Assembly: GCA_036251935.1 (NCBI GenBank)
Contig: CP133967.1
Coordinates: 1,249,488-1,313,487 of the forward strand
Direction of reading: 5' to 3'
Source of the DNA: Orbaceae bacterium lpD04
GTDB lineage: Bacteria > Pseudomonadota > Gammaproteobacteria > Enterobacterales > Orbaceae
Length of the DNA: 64,000 nt
Notes under the pieces: generated by a model
What the model saw: only the letters and a program-made list of their open reading frames with translations
What the model was told of the DNA's origin: nothing
The model's database searches: none
Made by a program: the position numbers and the translations under genes
In this document: one piece after another, positions 27,501-36,259 of the stretch
How the letters are laid out: every line of letters begins with the position of its first letter
How positions within the stretch are numbered: the first letter of the stretch is position 1

Positions 27501-30500
27501 GGTAGCAGGCACCGATACCCCAGTTAAAGTGATTGTCAAAGATGCTAATGGTAATCCGGTCATTGATAAAGATATTACATTTACAACGAAAAATGAAGCG
27601 GGTGAAACGGTAACCTCAACGGGTAAAACCAATGATAAGGGTGAAGTTGACGTTATCATCAAAGATAACACCGCAGGCAGTTCAACTATTACGGCAGAAC
27701 TAGGCAATAGCAAAGGCAGCGCTGATATTAAAGTGGTTGCCGATAAAACCACCGCGCAAATAGCCACGATGGAAACGGCGATAAAAGAAGCGGTTGCAAA
27801 TGGTAAAGACACCATTAGTGTGATTGTCACGGTAACTGATGCTAATAACAACGTATTAAAAGGTCAAAAAATTGCGTTCACGGCAAGTAATAATGCAAGT
27901 GTTGCAGGCTTTGGCGATACTGACGATAAAGGCCAAGTGGCCATCACCTTAAGCAGTATTAAATCGGGCGTGAGTGATATTAAAGCCTCATTAACCAATG
28001 CTAAAGGTCAGCAAAGTGCTAAAGAGGACCAAGTTAGCTTTGTTGCCGATGATAGTAACGTAAAAGTTGAATTTGATGTGATTGGCGATCCCATTGCGGG
28101 CGCTGACACCACTGTTAAAGTTAAAGTGACTGATGCAAATGGTAATCCAATTATCGGTAAAGATGTGTCATTTACCGCTGATAATGGCGCAACGATTACA
28201 CCAACGGGTAAAACTGATGAAAATGGTATGGTTGAAGTTATCATCAGTAATAATACTGCTGGTAACACAAACGTTACCGCTAAAGTGGATGATATAGAAG
28301 GCAATGTCGTGGTTGATTTTGCACCTGATGAGTCGACCGCGCAAATAACCACGATGGAAACGGCGATAAAAGAAGCTATTGCAAACGGTAAAGACACCAT
28401 TAGTGTTATTATCACGGTAACTGATGCCAATAATAACGTGTTAAACAGTCAAAAAATTACATTCACGGCAAGTAACAATGTGAACGTCGCTGAATTTGGT
28501 GAAACCGATGATAACGGTCAAGTGACAATTACCTTAACCAGCATTAAAGCGGGCGTGAGTGATATTAAAGCGTCATTAACCAATGCTAAAGGTCAGCAAA
28601 GCGCTAAAGAAGATCAAGTTAGCTTTGTTGCCGATGATAACAACGTAAAATTTGAATTTGGTAACAACGGCGTTGTTGATGATGTGGTAGCAGGCACCGA
28701 TACCCCGGTTAAAGTGATTGTTAAAGATGCTAATGGCAATCTAGTCATTGGCAAAGACGTCACTATTACAACGAAAAATGAGGCCGGCGAAACGGTTACC
28801 TCAACGGGTAAAACCAATGATAAGGGTGAAGTTGACGTTGTGATCAGTGATAACACTGCAGGTAACTCAACGATTACAGCTGAACTCGGTGATAGTAAAG
28901 GCAGCACCGATGTTAAAGTGGTTGCCGATAAAACCACTGCGCAAATTACCACAATGGAAACGGCGATAAAAGAGGCGGTTGCAAATGGTAAAGACACCAT
29001 TAGTGTGATTGTCACGGTAAAAGATGCTAATAATAACGTGTTAAATGGCCAAAAAATTACATTCACGGCAAGTAACAATGCCAATGTGGCTGAGTTTGGT
29101 GAAACCGATGATAACGGTCAAGTGACTATCACCTTAAGCAGCATTAAAGCGGGCGTGAGTGATATTAAAGCCTCATTAACCAATGCTAAAGGTCAGCAAA
29201 GCGCTAAAGAAGACCAAGTTAGCTTTGTAGCCGATGATAGTAACGTAAAATTTGAATTTGGTAACAACGGCGTTGTCGATGATGCGGTAGCAGGCACCGA
29301 TACCCCGGTTAAAGTGATTGTTAAAGATGCTAATGGTAATCCTGTCATTGGCAAAGATGTCACTATTACGACGAAAAACGAGGCGGGCGAGACGGTTACC
29401 TCAACGGGTAAAACCAATGATAAGGGTGAAGTTGAGGTTATCATCAAAGATAACACCGCGGGCAGTTCAACTATTACCGCTGAACTCGGTGAGAGCAAAG
29501 GCAGCACGGATGTTAAAGTGGTTGCCGATAAAACCACCGCGCAAATTACCACAATGGAAACGGCGATAAAAGAGGCGGTTGCCAACGGTAAAGACACCAT
29601 TAGTGTGATTGTCACGGTAAAAGATGCCAATAATAACGTGTTAAACGGTCAAAAAGTCACATTCACGGCAAGTAACAATGCCAATGTGGCTGAGTTTGGT
29701 GAAACCGATGATAACGGTCAAGTGACTATCACCTTAACGAGCATTAAAGCGGGCGTGAGTGATATTAAAGCGTCATTAACCAATGCTAAAGGTCAGCAAA
29801 GTGCTAAAGAAGATAAAGTTAACTTTATTGCTGATAATCTTGGCGTGACCATACTTGATGGTAACTTAACCGTTGAAGGTGGCGCTGAGCACATTGCTGG
29901 CCGTGAGGTGATTGTAACGGCCCTTGTGACTGATGCAAATGGTAACATTATTGCGAACCAAGAAGTGACCTTTACAACGGATAAAGCGAGCGCAACGTTT
30001 AAAGCAACGTCATCGAGCGCAGCTTCAGGGACGTTGACGGGGATCACCGATAAAGACGGTAAAGTGAACGTTATTTTGGTTAATCCGAAAGCGAGCCTAA
30101 CAACCATTACCGCCGCGGTAAATGCCAATAAAGCGACGACAAAAGTGAACTTTATTGCCGATGATAGCAATGTTAATTTTGAGTTTGGTGATAACGGCGT
30201 TGTCGGTGATGCGATAGCGGGCGTTGATAAAACCATTAAAGTCAAAGTGACCGATAAAAATGGTAATCCTGTCATTGGTAAAGATGTGACATTTACGACC
30301 ACCGATGACTTAGGTAATACGACCACTCAAACCGGTAAAACGGATGAAAATGGTCTGGTTGACGTGGTAATTACTGATAACACGACGGGGAGCAAAGAGG
30401 TAACGGCAAACCTTGGTAATAGTCAAGGAAGCACCAATATTAATATTATTGGGAACAGTGACATGGCGCAAATTGTTATCTTTAAAGATAACGGAAGCAA

Positions 30501-33500
30501 AGTCGCAGGCCGTGATGGCGAGACAACAGTGCAAGTCAAAGTGACGGATTCATACGGTAATATTTTACCGAATCAAAATGTCACGTTTACCGCGAACAAT
30601 GAGGCAACGATTTTATCGACAGCGACAACCAATGCTGAGGGGCTGATTGACCTCCCACTAAACAGCAAAAAAGCGGTGTTGGTGACGGTTACGGCAACCA
30701 CTGGTAAAGCCGAGCCTAAAGAGATTGGCGTGCAATTTATTGCGGATGTTAAAACCGCTAAAATTGTGGCAGGTAATGTGACGGTTGAAGATGACCGGGC
30801 GCTAATTGGCGGTGAAAAAACAAATAGCGTTAAAGTAAAAGTTATTGATGCTAACAGTAATAATGTCCCAGGCTTAACGGTGGTATTGACTGCCGATAAT
30901 GGGGCAATTGTTGGTAAGATTGCGGAAACAAACGCTGATGGTGAAGTGCTTGTGACGTTAACGAGTAATACCACCGGTGAAAGTAACGTGATTGCCTCAA
31001 TAAAAGAGGGTGCTCAGCAAGAGGCGTATCCAGCCGTTAAGGTGATGTTTATTGCTCAAATTCTGGATAAAGATTTTATGCCAGGAAGCAATAGCGCCGC
31101 CGCTAACAATGTTGCACTAAACAGTGTTTATGCGAAAGTGACGGATTCGAAAGGGAAAGGCGTTGCAAACCAAAAAGTGACCTTTACGGTTGAAAATACA
31201 GAGAGTAATCATCCGACATTCTCAAATAATGACACGACGATAACGGTGACTACCGATGAAAATGGTGCGGCGACCACCACCCTTAAAAATACCAAAGCGG
31301 GCCCGACAACGGTCACCGCAGCGCTATTTGATTCGAGCCCAACAACCGTGGTTGATTTTGTCGGTGATACCGCCACAAGGCGCATTGTTGTGGGTAACTT
31401 AACGGTTGAAACTAACAATGCCATTGCCGATGGACAAGCAACTAACAGTGTTAAAGTTAAAGTTACCGATGAAAACGATAATCCGTTACCCGGTGAGTTA
31501 ATCAATTTAACGGCTGAAATATACAATGGCACCGTGAACGTTGGCAACATTGCTAAAACAGATGCAAATGGTGAAGTGGTTGTGATATTAACCAGTACTA
31601 CGGCGGGACTGTCTGATGTGACGGCGTCGATAACAGATGATCAGAACATCACCAGTAACCAAGTTAAAACGGTTAAATTTGTTGCAAACACTAGCACCAA
31701 ACATTTGACGATTTCAGCAACGGGGAATAATGCGAGTGCAAATGGCACGGAGACGAATGTTGTTGAAGTGAATGTTGTTGATGCCAACAACAATCCATTT
31801 GCCAATGAAAACGTCGAGATTACGGTTCCCGCAGGTGTGACCATTAGCACGGTTAATGGCGCGGCTTATAGCGCTGCAACTGGGTTTGTGTCTGACAGTG
31901 AGGGGAAAGTTGTGCTCACCTTGATATCTCACACCGCCAATACGTATGCGATAACGAGTCGCCTAAGCTCAGCTGACGCGTCGACAACTATCACCTTTAT
32001 TGCCGATAGTAACACGGCGACATTAAACCGTCTTGAGGTGATAACGGTAGACGGCGTGCTTGCCAATGGCCAACAAATGAATAGCGTGCTAGTTAATGTA
32101 ACCGATGCAAACGGCAATGCATTGTCGGGTCAACAAGTGACGTTCACGGCGAGTGGCAGTGCTAACGTGGTTGATTTTGGCAAAACGGATATCAACGGTA
32201 ACGTGACAATTTACTTAACCGATACCGTCGCGGAAGAGAGCGACGTTGAAGCCTCAATCACCAATGCAAAAGGTGAAGTAAGCCGTAAAAATGGCAGCGT
32301 TAGGTTTGTGGCAGATAGTGATAACCCGATAATAAATAGCCTTGAGGTGATGACGCCAACGGGCGTTGCTGCCGATGGCGGAAATAGCAATAGTATTAAT
32401 GTAACAGTGACCGATGCGATGGGTAACCCATTAGCCGGTAAAAAAATCAACTTCACCGCAAGTGGTGATAATGTCAAAGTCCTTGCCTTTGGTGAAACGG
32501 ATGATTATGGTCAAATAACGATTTATTTAACCGATACCGTTGCTGAAGAGGTTGATATTGTTGCCTCAATTGCCAATGCGAAAGGTGAGATGAGCCATAA
32601 AAATGGCAATGTGACGTTTATTGCTGATACTAATACGGCGAAAATAACCGGGTTTACGGCAAATGGTACCAAGGTCGCAGGTGGTGAAGGTGAGACAACG
32701 GTGCAAGTTAAAGTGACGGATAAATACGGTAATATTTTACCAAATCAAGTCGTCACGTTTACGGCCAACAATGACGCCGCGATCTCATCGACAGCGACAA
32801 CCAATGCAGAGGGAATGATTGTTCTGCCGCTAAACAGCAAAAAAGCGGTGTTGGTGACGGTTACGGCAACCGTTGGTAACGCGGAGCCTAAAGAGATTGG
32901 CGTGCAATTTATTGCGGATGTTAAAACGGCTAAAATTGTGGCGGGCAATGTGACGGTTGAAGATGACCGGGCACTCATTGGCGGTGAAAAAACAAATAGT
33001 GTCAGAGTTAAAGTTATTGATGCCAACAATAATAATGTCCCTGGTTTAACGGTGGTATCAACTGCCAATAATGGCGCAAGCGTGGGTAAGATTGCTGAAA
33101 CAAACGCTGATGGTGAAGTACTCATTACGTTAACGAGTAACACAACGGGGGCAAGTAAGGTGACGGCCTCATTGACAAATAGCGCGGCACAAGAGTCTAG
33201 CGAAGATGTGACGGTGATGTTTATTGCTCAAATTCTGGATAAAGATTTTATGCCAGGAAGCAATAGCGCCGCTGCGAACAATAAAGCACTAAATAGTGTT
33301 TACGCGAAAGTGACGGATTCAAAAGGGAAAGGGGTTGCAAACCAACAGGTGACCTTTACGGTTGAAAATACAGAGGATAACAATCCGACGTTCTCAAATG
33401 ATGGCACCACCATCACGGTGACAACCGATGAAAATGGCGCAGCAACAGTGACGCTTAAAAACACCAAAGCGGGCCCGACAACGGTCACCGCAACGCTATT

Positions 33501-35199
33501 TGATTCGAGCCCAACGGCGACCGTCGATTTTGTCGGTGATTCCGCGACAAGGCGCATTATAGTTGGTAACTTAACGGTTGAAACTGACAATGCCATTGCC
33601 GATGGACAAGCAACTAACAGTGTTAAAGTTAAAGTTACCGATGAAAATGATAATCCGTTACCGAATGAGTTAATCAATTTAACGGCTGAAATATACAATG
33701 GCACCGTGAACGTTGGCAACATTGCTAACACAGATGCGAATGGTGAAGTGATTGTGACATTAACCAGTACCACAGCGGGACTGTCTGATGTGACGGCGTC
33801 AATAACCAATGACCAAAATATTACCAGTAATCAAGTTAAAACGGTGAAATTTATTCCAAATATTAACTCGATAACGTTTACACTGGCAACCACCCAAAAT
33901 AATGCCGGTGCAAATGGCCTGGATAGTAATACTGTTGAGGTCAATGTATTTGATGCAAATAACAATGCTATTGCAAATCAAAAGGTCGCTATCACCATTC
34001 CATCGGGAGTGACCGTAACGCAGGTTAATGGCGCGGCTTATAGCTCTGCAGCTGGATTTGTGACAGACAGTGAGGGGCAAATTGTGATTAAAATGACCTC
34101 AAATACCGTTGGCAGCGCTAAGGTAACCGGTCAGTTAAATTCCGTTGAGTTAGCAACGGATATCACATTCGTTCCCGTTATGAGTAGTGACACGACAGCC
34201 GTATTAAGTGCCAGTCGCATTCTCAATAACGACAATGCATCAGGCACGACGGGTGGGCTTTCAACATTAACGCTTAAACTGGTTGATGACAAAGGTAAAA
34301 ATGTCACCGGGATGGCAAATAATATTGTCTTAACGCCAGATCAAGCAGGATTAAATATTAGTAAGTTGACGGAAACGGCAACGAAAGGAACGTATACGGC
34401 GACAGTGACCAGCTTAACGGCGAATAACTATAATATTGTGCTTTCGTTTAATAATGGTATTGTTTATACCACAACGCTTCCATTACAGGTCTACACTTAT
34501 GATTTTGCGCTAAATGTTCAAGACAAAAAAATAGGTGAGCAGATGATATACCAGTATTCACTTTCTGCCGTCGAATCGGATACTTATGTGACGGTTTCAA
34601 CCAGTGGAATAACGGCCACATGGACATCGTCTAATACAAGTGCTGCAACCATTGTTGGATCTGATTCCACATCATTGGTAACAGGTGTTAAAGTAGGTGA
34701 AACGACCATTTCAGCCGATGATATTGTGCTTAATGGCGTTAAAGGGTCAACGGCAGCTAAGTTAACTGTTTCTATACTTAAATATAGCGATAAATACGGA
34801 GATTATGCAACAAGCCCAACAGGGGTACAGTCATTAATCCAACCACCTAATTATTCGTTTACAGGACGTACAGGTAGTATTGTTGACTCCATAGGTAATG
34901 GTGGTGGTGGTGGTGGTAATTTGGTCACGGTCAACAATACAGATAAAGTAACTTCAATTGATATTACAGCGTGTACTTATAAAAATGTAAGAGTTATTGG
35001 TAAATTAGTCTTTAATTATCAGGGGGGAGCTCAAACGCAAATAGCTAAGGGACTATGTGATGCCGGACAAATCGTTAATTCTGTGTACCCAATACCGGCT
35101 AATGAGCAATTTGTTGGCGTTATAGTATTTACTAGTGCGGTAGGGAGTATAGGTTATTCATATGTAGGCGGAATTCAATTTATTACGACTGCATTGTAA
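24535..35199 (+). CDS. Giant inverse autotransporter adhesin (intimin/invasin family), 3554 residues
   Basis: Likely an outer-membrane-anchored surface adhesin exported by type Ve secretion. A signal peptide spans residues 1-30. An N-terminal inverse autotransporter beta-barrel lies at about 90-350 (WLENSAYGYLSNEMQTWLNQYG, LNLGLGYRNYLDNWMWGVNSFYDRD, FDIRAEGYLPSYPNLGG). One Ig-like domain follows at about 352-455. About 28 Big_1-like domains, each of 75-110 residues, run from 463 to about 3320, then one Big_2-like domain to about 3410. The C-terminal 115 residues are Gly-rich and lectin-like. No LysM is seen. The only cysteines I notice are two in the last domain. Repeats are near-identical at DNA level in places and G+C is higher than the surroundings. 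Two start ATGs (24535, 24544) are possible; ribosome sites are weak. The frame is open throughout. Confidence 0.9.
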   Translation: MGKMGLIVKLVLVMQILLPLFVSGNSVASAINLNSEDIKNKQRLSNIKNNLPELSSSSDGSTDSAESSIAAGLSQTGTLISSDNTSDATKDWLENSAYGYLSNEMQTWLNQYGNSRIQINSNGNYSAELLIPWFENKNNLFFSQSRISREDENKSTLNLGLGYRNYLDNWMWGVNSFYDRDLKNNNARLGAGFELGANYLKLSTNGYFRLTDWRQSKLDEFNDYDERPANGFDIRAEGYLPSYPNLGGNLLYEKYFGENVNLKGASSLSNLKDDPEAYTVGLSYTPVPLFSFKLNQTMGDVTETKGIFELNYRMGVPLAQQLNEKFVAEMRTLQGSRYDFVDRNNAIVMQYKKQVLLRIALPKTLSIIATKPEILIPTITKNKYKIDRIEWSSPALTAKGGTIIPSSSYPYSATILMPFYDYVSTLAGNSYDITAVAVDVNGNRSNIATTNILVSPKPINEVFSTFTISPNTNVVGDGEAQGLVTVVVKDSNTGDLLADVAVNFTLVDSQGAVVDGIKLDGNSVSSLSRMTDSNGAITFPITSIKSGEFTLNAIINDRESSNEKISFIADESTAQINTGDVTVIGGGALVGSDSVTKIKVKVTDQNGNPVPNQDVTFTADNGATITPTGRTDENGMVEVIVSNKTAGRTNISVKVGLQEILTGVDFIADITSAQISFESRGSYLAGRNSETFVKAIVTDKNDNIISNREIAFTANNEATFGENESTTFVGKTNDDGVIEIALNSKKATEITVTATVTAVNISSDTAVSFVADDSNVQFEFGDNGVVDDAVAGTDTPVKVIVKDANGNPVIDKDITFTTKNEAGETVTSTGKTNDKGEVEVIIKDNTAGSSTITAELGNSKGSTDVKVVADKTTAQITTMETAIKEAVANGKDTISVIVTVTDANNNVLNGQKIAFTASNDVNVAEFGETDDNGQVTILLSSIKAGVIDIKASLTNAKGQQSVKEDQVNFVADDSNVKFEFGNNGVVDDAVAGTDTPVKVIVKDANGNPVIDKDITFTTKNEAGETVTSTGKTNDKGEVDVIIKDNTAGSSTITAELGNSKGSADIKVVADKTTAQIATMETAIKEAVANGKDTISVIVTVTDANNNVLKGQKIAFTASNNASVAGFGDTDDKGQVAITLSSIKSGVSDIKASLTNAKGQQSAKEDQVSFVADDSNVKVEFDVIGDPIAGADTTVKVKVTDANGNPIIGKDVSFTADNGATITPTGKTDENGMVEVIISNNTAGNTNVTAKVDDIEGNVVVDFAPDESTAQITTMETAIKEAIANGKDTISVIITVTDANNNVLNSQKITFTASNNVNVAEFGETDDNGQVTITLTSIKAGVSDIKASLTNAKGQQSAKEDQVSFVADDNNVKFEFGNNGVVDDVVAGTDTPVKVIVKDANGNLVIGKDVTITTKNEAGETVTSTGKTNDKGEVDVVISDNTAGNSTITAELGDSKGSTDVKVVADKTTAQITTMETAIKEAVANGKDTISVIVTVKDANNNVLNGQKITFTASNNANVAEFGETDDNGQVTITLSSIKAGVSDIKASLTNAKGQQSAKEDQVSFVADDSNVKFEFGNNGVVDDAVAGTDTPVKVIVKDANGNPVIGKDVTITTKNEAGETVTSTGKTNDKGEVEVIIKDNTAGSSTITAELGESKGSTDVKVVADKTTAQITTMETAIKEAVANGKDTISVIVTVKDANNNVLNGQKVTFTASNNANVAEFGETDDNGQVTITLTSIKAGVSDIKASLTNAKGQQSAKEDKVNFIADNLGVTILDGNLTVEGGAEHIAGREVIVTALVTDANGNIIANQEVTFTTDKASATFKATSSSAASGTLTGITDKDGKVNVILVNPKASLTTITAAVNANKATTKVNFIADDSNVNFEFGDNGVVGDAIAGVDKTIKVKVTDKNGNPVIGKDVTFTTTDDLGNTTTQTGKTDENGLVDVVITDNTTGSKEVTANLGNSQGSTNINIIGNSDMAQIVIFKDNGSKVAGRDGETTVQVKVTDSYGNILPNQNVTFTANNEATILSTATTNAEGLIDLPLNSKKAVLVTVTATTGKAEPKEIGVQFIADVKTAKIVAGNVTVEDDRALIGGEKTNSVKVKVIDANSNNVPGLTVVLTADNGAIVGKIAETNADGEVLVTLTSNTTGESNVIASIKEGAQQEAYPAVKVMFIAQILDKDFMPGSNSAAANNVALNSVYAKVTDSKGKGVANQKVTFTVENTESNHPTFSNNDTTITVTTDENGAATTTLKNTKAGPTTVTAALFDSSPTTVVDFVGDTATRRIVVGNLTVETNNAIADGQATNSVKVKVTDENDNPLPGELINLTAEIYNGTVNVGNIAKTDANGEVVVILTSTTAGLSDVTASITDDQNITSNQVKTVKFVANTSTKHLTISATGNNASANGTETNVVEVNVVDANNNPFANENVEITVPAGVTISTVNGAAYSAATGFVSDSEGKVVLTLISHTANTYAITSRLSSADASTTITFIADSNTATLNRLEVITVDGVLANGQQMNSVLVNVTDANGNALSGQQVTFTASGSANVVDFGKTDINGNVTIYLTDTVAEESDVEASITNAKGEVSRKNGSVRFVADSDNPIINSLEVMTPTGVAADGGNSNSINVTVTDAMGNPLAGKKINFTASGDNVKVLAFGETDDYGQITIYLTDTVAEEVDIVASIANAKGEMSHKNGNVTFIADTNTAKITGFTANGTKVAGGEGETTVQVKVTDKYGNILPNQVVTFTANNDAAISSTATTNAEGMIVLPLNSKKAVLVTVTATVGNAEPKEIGVQFIADVKTAKIVAGNVTVEDDRALIGGEKTNSVRVKVIDANNNNVPGLTVVSTANNGASVGKIAETNADGEVLITLTSNTTGASKVTASLTNSAAQESSEDVTVMFIAQILDKDFMPGSNSAAANNKALNSVYAKVTDSKGKGVANQQVTFTVENTEDNNPTFSNDGTTITVTTDENGAATVTLKNTKAGPTTVTATLFDSSPTATVDFVGDSATRRIIVGNLTVETDNAIADGQATNSVKVKVTDENDNPLPNELINLTAEIYNGTVNVGNIANTDANGEVIVTLTSTTAGLSDVTASITNDQNITSNQVKTVKFIPNINSITFTLATTQNNAGANGLDSNTVEVNVFDANNNAIANQKVAITIPSGVTVTQVNGAAYSSAAGFVTDSEGQIVIKMTSNTVGSAKVTGQLNSVELATDITFVPVMSSDTTAVLSASRILNNDNASGTTGGLSTLTLKLVDDKGKNVTGMANNIVLTPDQAGLNISKLTETATKGTYTATVTSLTANNYNIVLSFNNGIVYTTTLPLQVYTYDFALNVQDKKIGEQMIYQYSLSAVESDTYVTVSTSGITATWTSSNTSAATIVGSDSTSLVTGVKVGETTISADDIVLNGVKGSTAAKLTVSILKYSDKYGDYATSPTGVQSLIQPPNYSFTGRTGSIVDSIGNGGGGGGNLVTVNNTDKVTSIDITACTYKNVRVIGKLVFNYQGGAQTQIAKGLCDAGQIVNSVYPIPANEQFVGVIVFTSAVGSIGYSYVGGIQFITTAL
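26851..29835 (+). repeat. Five tandem ~600-bp units inside the adhesin gene
   Basis: Units begin at 26851, 27451, 28051, 28636 and 29236 (lengths 600, 600, 585, 600, 600). Each encodes two Big_1-like domains, first the V-A-G-T-D-T-P-V-K-V type, then the T-M-E-T-A-I-K-E-A type. Most differences are single bases. The third unit has a different first domain. Confidence 0.9.
30466..34157 (+). repeat. Segmental duplication inside the adhesin gene, offset 2172 bp
   Basis: About 1.5 kb at 30466-31990 (five domains) recurs at about 32638-34157 in the same order, with a constant offset of 2172 bp. Two related 300-bp domains (about 32030-32330 and 32330-32630) stand between the copies. The second block has diverged more toward its end. 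Confidence 0.85.
34852..35196 (+). other. C-terminal lectin-like domain of the adhesin
   Basis: Residues about 3440-3554 carry TGSIVDSIGNGGGGGG, then beta-rich strands (KVTSIDITACTYKNVRVIGKLVF) and the end segment VGVIVFTSAVGSIGYSYVGGIQFIT. The G-G-G run and terminal Y-x-G-G-I-x-F-I-T recall jacalin-like lectin domains. The two cysteines could form a disulfide. The fold assignment is an inference and needs a profile search. Confidence 0.45.
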
Positions 35200-35212
35200 G
35201 TTACTGTTGATT

Positions 35213-35240
35213 AAGGGCGCATTAGCGCCCTTTTATTTTT
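35213..35240 (+). terminator. Terminator of the adhesin gene
   Basis: AAGGGCGC (35213-35220) pairs with GCGCCCTT (35225-35232) over a 4-nt loop and runs into a T-rich tail. Confidence 0.85.
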
Positions 35241-35284
35241 TAATCTAATAGAAGAATGTTAACCAACAATAGGTATTCTTCGAT

Positions 35285-35500
35285 AATGAGATCCCCAAAC
35301 CTTATCTGCCACTCTCTTTAGTAGGCAGCTATTTTCAAATGATTAAATTATCTTTTCTTACTCGATTAAAGTAAGCTTCAATATACGTTGGGATCATCGA
35401 TTTGGCTTGAGTGATATTTTCTAGTTTGTATTGATATATGCATTTTGTTTTTAGTGTATGGGAAATCTTTCAGCTGCGGCATTTCAATTTTATTTTAATG
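35285..35500 (-). pseudogene. Decayed IS3-family remnant (C-terminal end of orfB), minus strand
   Basis: Read on the minus strand, about 35341-35460 encodes I-Y-Q-Y-K-L-E-N-I-T-Q-A-K-S-M-I and then Y-I-E-A-Y-F-N-R-V-R-K. This matches the C-terminus of the orfB at 24060-24160 almost residue for residue. DNA similarity continues upstream (minus sense) through the GCNGAAAG...CCATAC...CTAAAAACA stretch to about 35500. Downstream, a CTACTAAAG...TGGCAGAT stretch resembles the IS end. The rest of the element is gone. Its orientation is opposite to the IS on the other side of the adhesin. Confidence 0.75.
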
Positions 35501-35635
35501 GGTAAAAAAGGAGGGATAATTAAACGATGCAAAAGCTAATCATTTTAAGGCAATCCTCAACCACTATTTTGGTAAGTTAGACGTTTAGTTATACCTTAAT
35601 GCTCAGCGATTGAACTGTGTAATAATATTTATTTA

Positions 35636-35690
35636 ATTAGCAAGATAGGAGAGTTACTAAAGTAGTTATCAACAGATTTTGTGGATTAAA
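35636..35690 (+). repeat. Dispersed intergenic repeat, copy 1
   Basis: A 55-bp unit starting ATTAG and ending GTGGATTAAA, related to the four copies at 36595, 37335, 37995 and 38969. It contains TTATCAACA (35666-35674) facing TGTGGATTA (35680-35688). The rest of 35501-35995 shows no gene. Confidence 0.7.
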
Positions 35691-35995
35691 AAAATATTAC
35701 ACAATGTTGTTTCGATAACCATGATTCTATTTTGATAATTTCTTTTATTTTTAATGAATGAAGGCCTTTCAATTATACAAATAAAAATTTTTATTATACT
35801 TATTTGTGCAATTTCATTGTTTATTAATAACTTATTTGGTTTATAGCATTATCCTAATTAGGGCAAAAAGCGCCGTATCTGGTTTTTTAGTTGTCCTAAC
35901 TTTGCATTTGTTGTTTGGTAGCTGGTGATTAGTGTATTTTTGTATGTTGCAAAATAGTGATTTTATCTATTTCCAATTACAGGTAATTAATTAAA

Positions 35996-36259
35996 TTACC
36001 TATTTTTATTAAGTAAATCAATTGCAACTGTAGTTAAAAAAAGAATGAACCATATCATTAATGTAACAATAAATACCAGAATAAAAAATAATTCTATGGA
36101 CAAAGAATAATAAGCCAAATCATAAAGCTCTGTATAAAAAAAATGTTCATAGCGTATTTTAATATGATCTAGAACAATTAAATATATACCTGTAATTAGA
36201 GATAATAAAAACATAACAGCGGAGAGTATCGCGACTACTTTTGTTATTTTATATATCAT
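35996..36259 (-). CDS. Small two-helix membrane protein, unknown
   Basis: I do not recognise this 87-residue protein. It has two strongly hydrophobic segments (about 8-30 and 52-78) separated by a short loop rich in charged and aromatic residues (KIRYEHFFYTELYD). The C-terminus D-L-L-N-K-N-R is likely cytoplasmic. GGGA lies 6 bases before the ATG, supporting a real gene despite the very low G+C. It is the first member of an array of small genes separated by related repeats. Confidence 0.55.
   Translation of the reverse strand: MIYKITKVVAILSAVMFLLSLITGIYLIVLDHIKIRYEHFFYTELYDLAYYSLSIELFFILVFIVTLMIWFILFLTTVAIDLLNKNR

Noticed and set aside
26851-29835. CRISPR-like regular repeats
   Set aside because: The repeats are 600-bp protein-coding units with no short repeat/spacer pattern and no cas genes.
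25545-34080. Many long minus-strand and alternate-frame ORFs inside the adhesin gene
   Set aside because: They repeat with the domain units, have no ribosome sites and encode low-complexity Ser/Val/Leu-rich sequence. They are shadows of the plus-strand codons.
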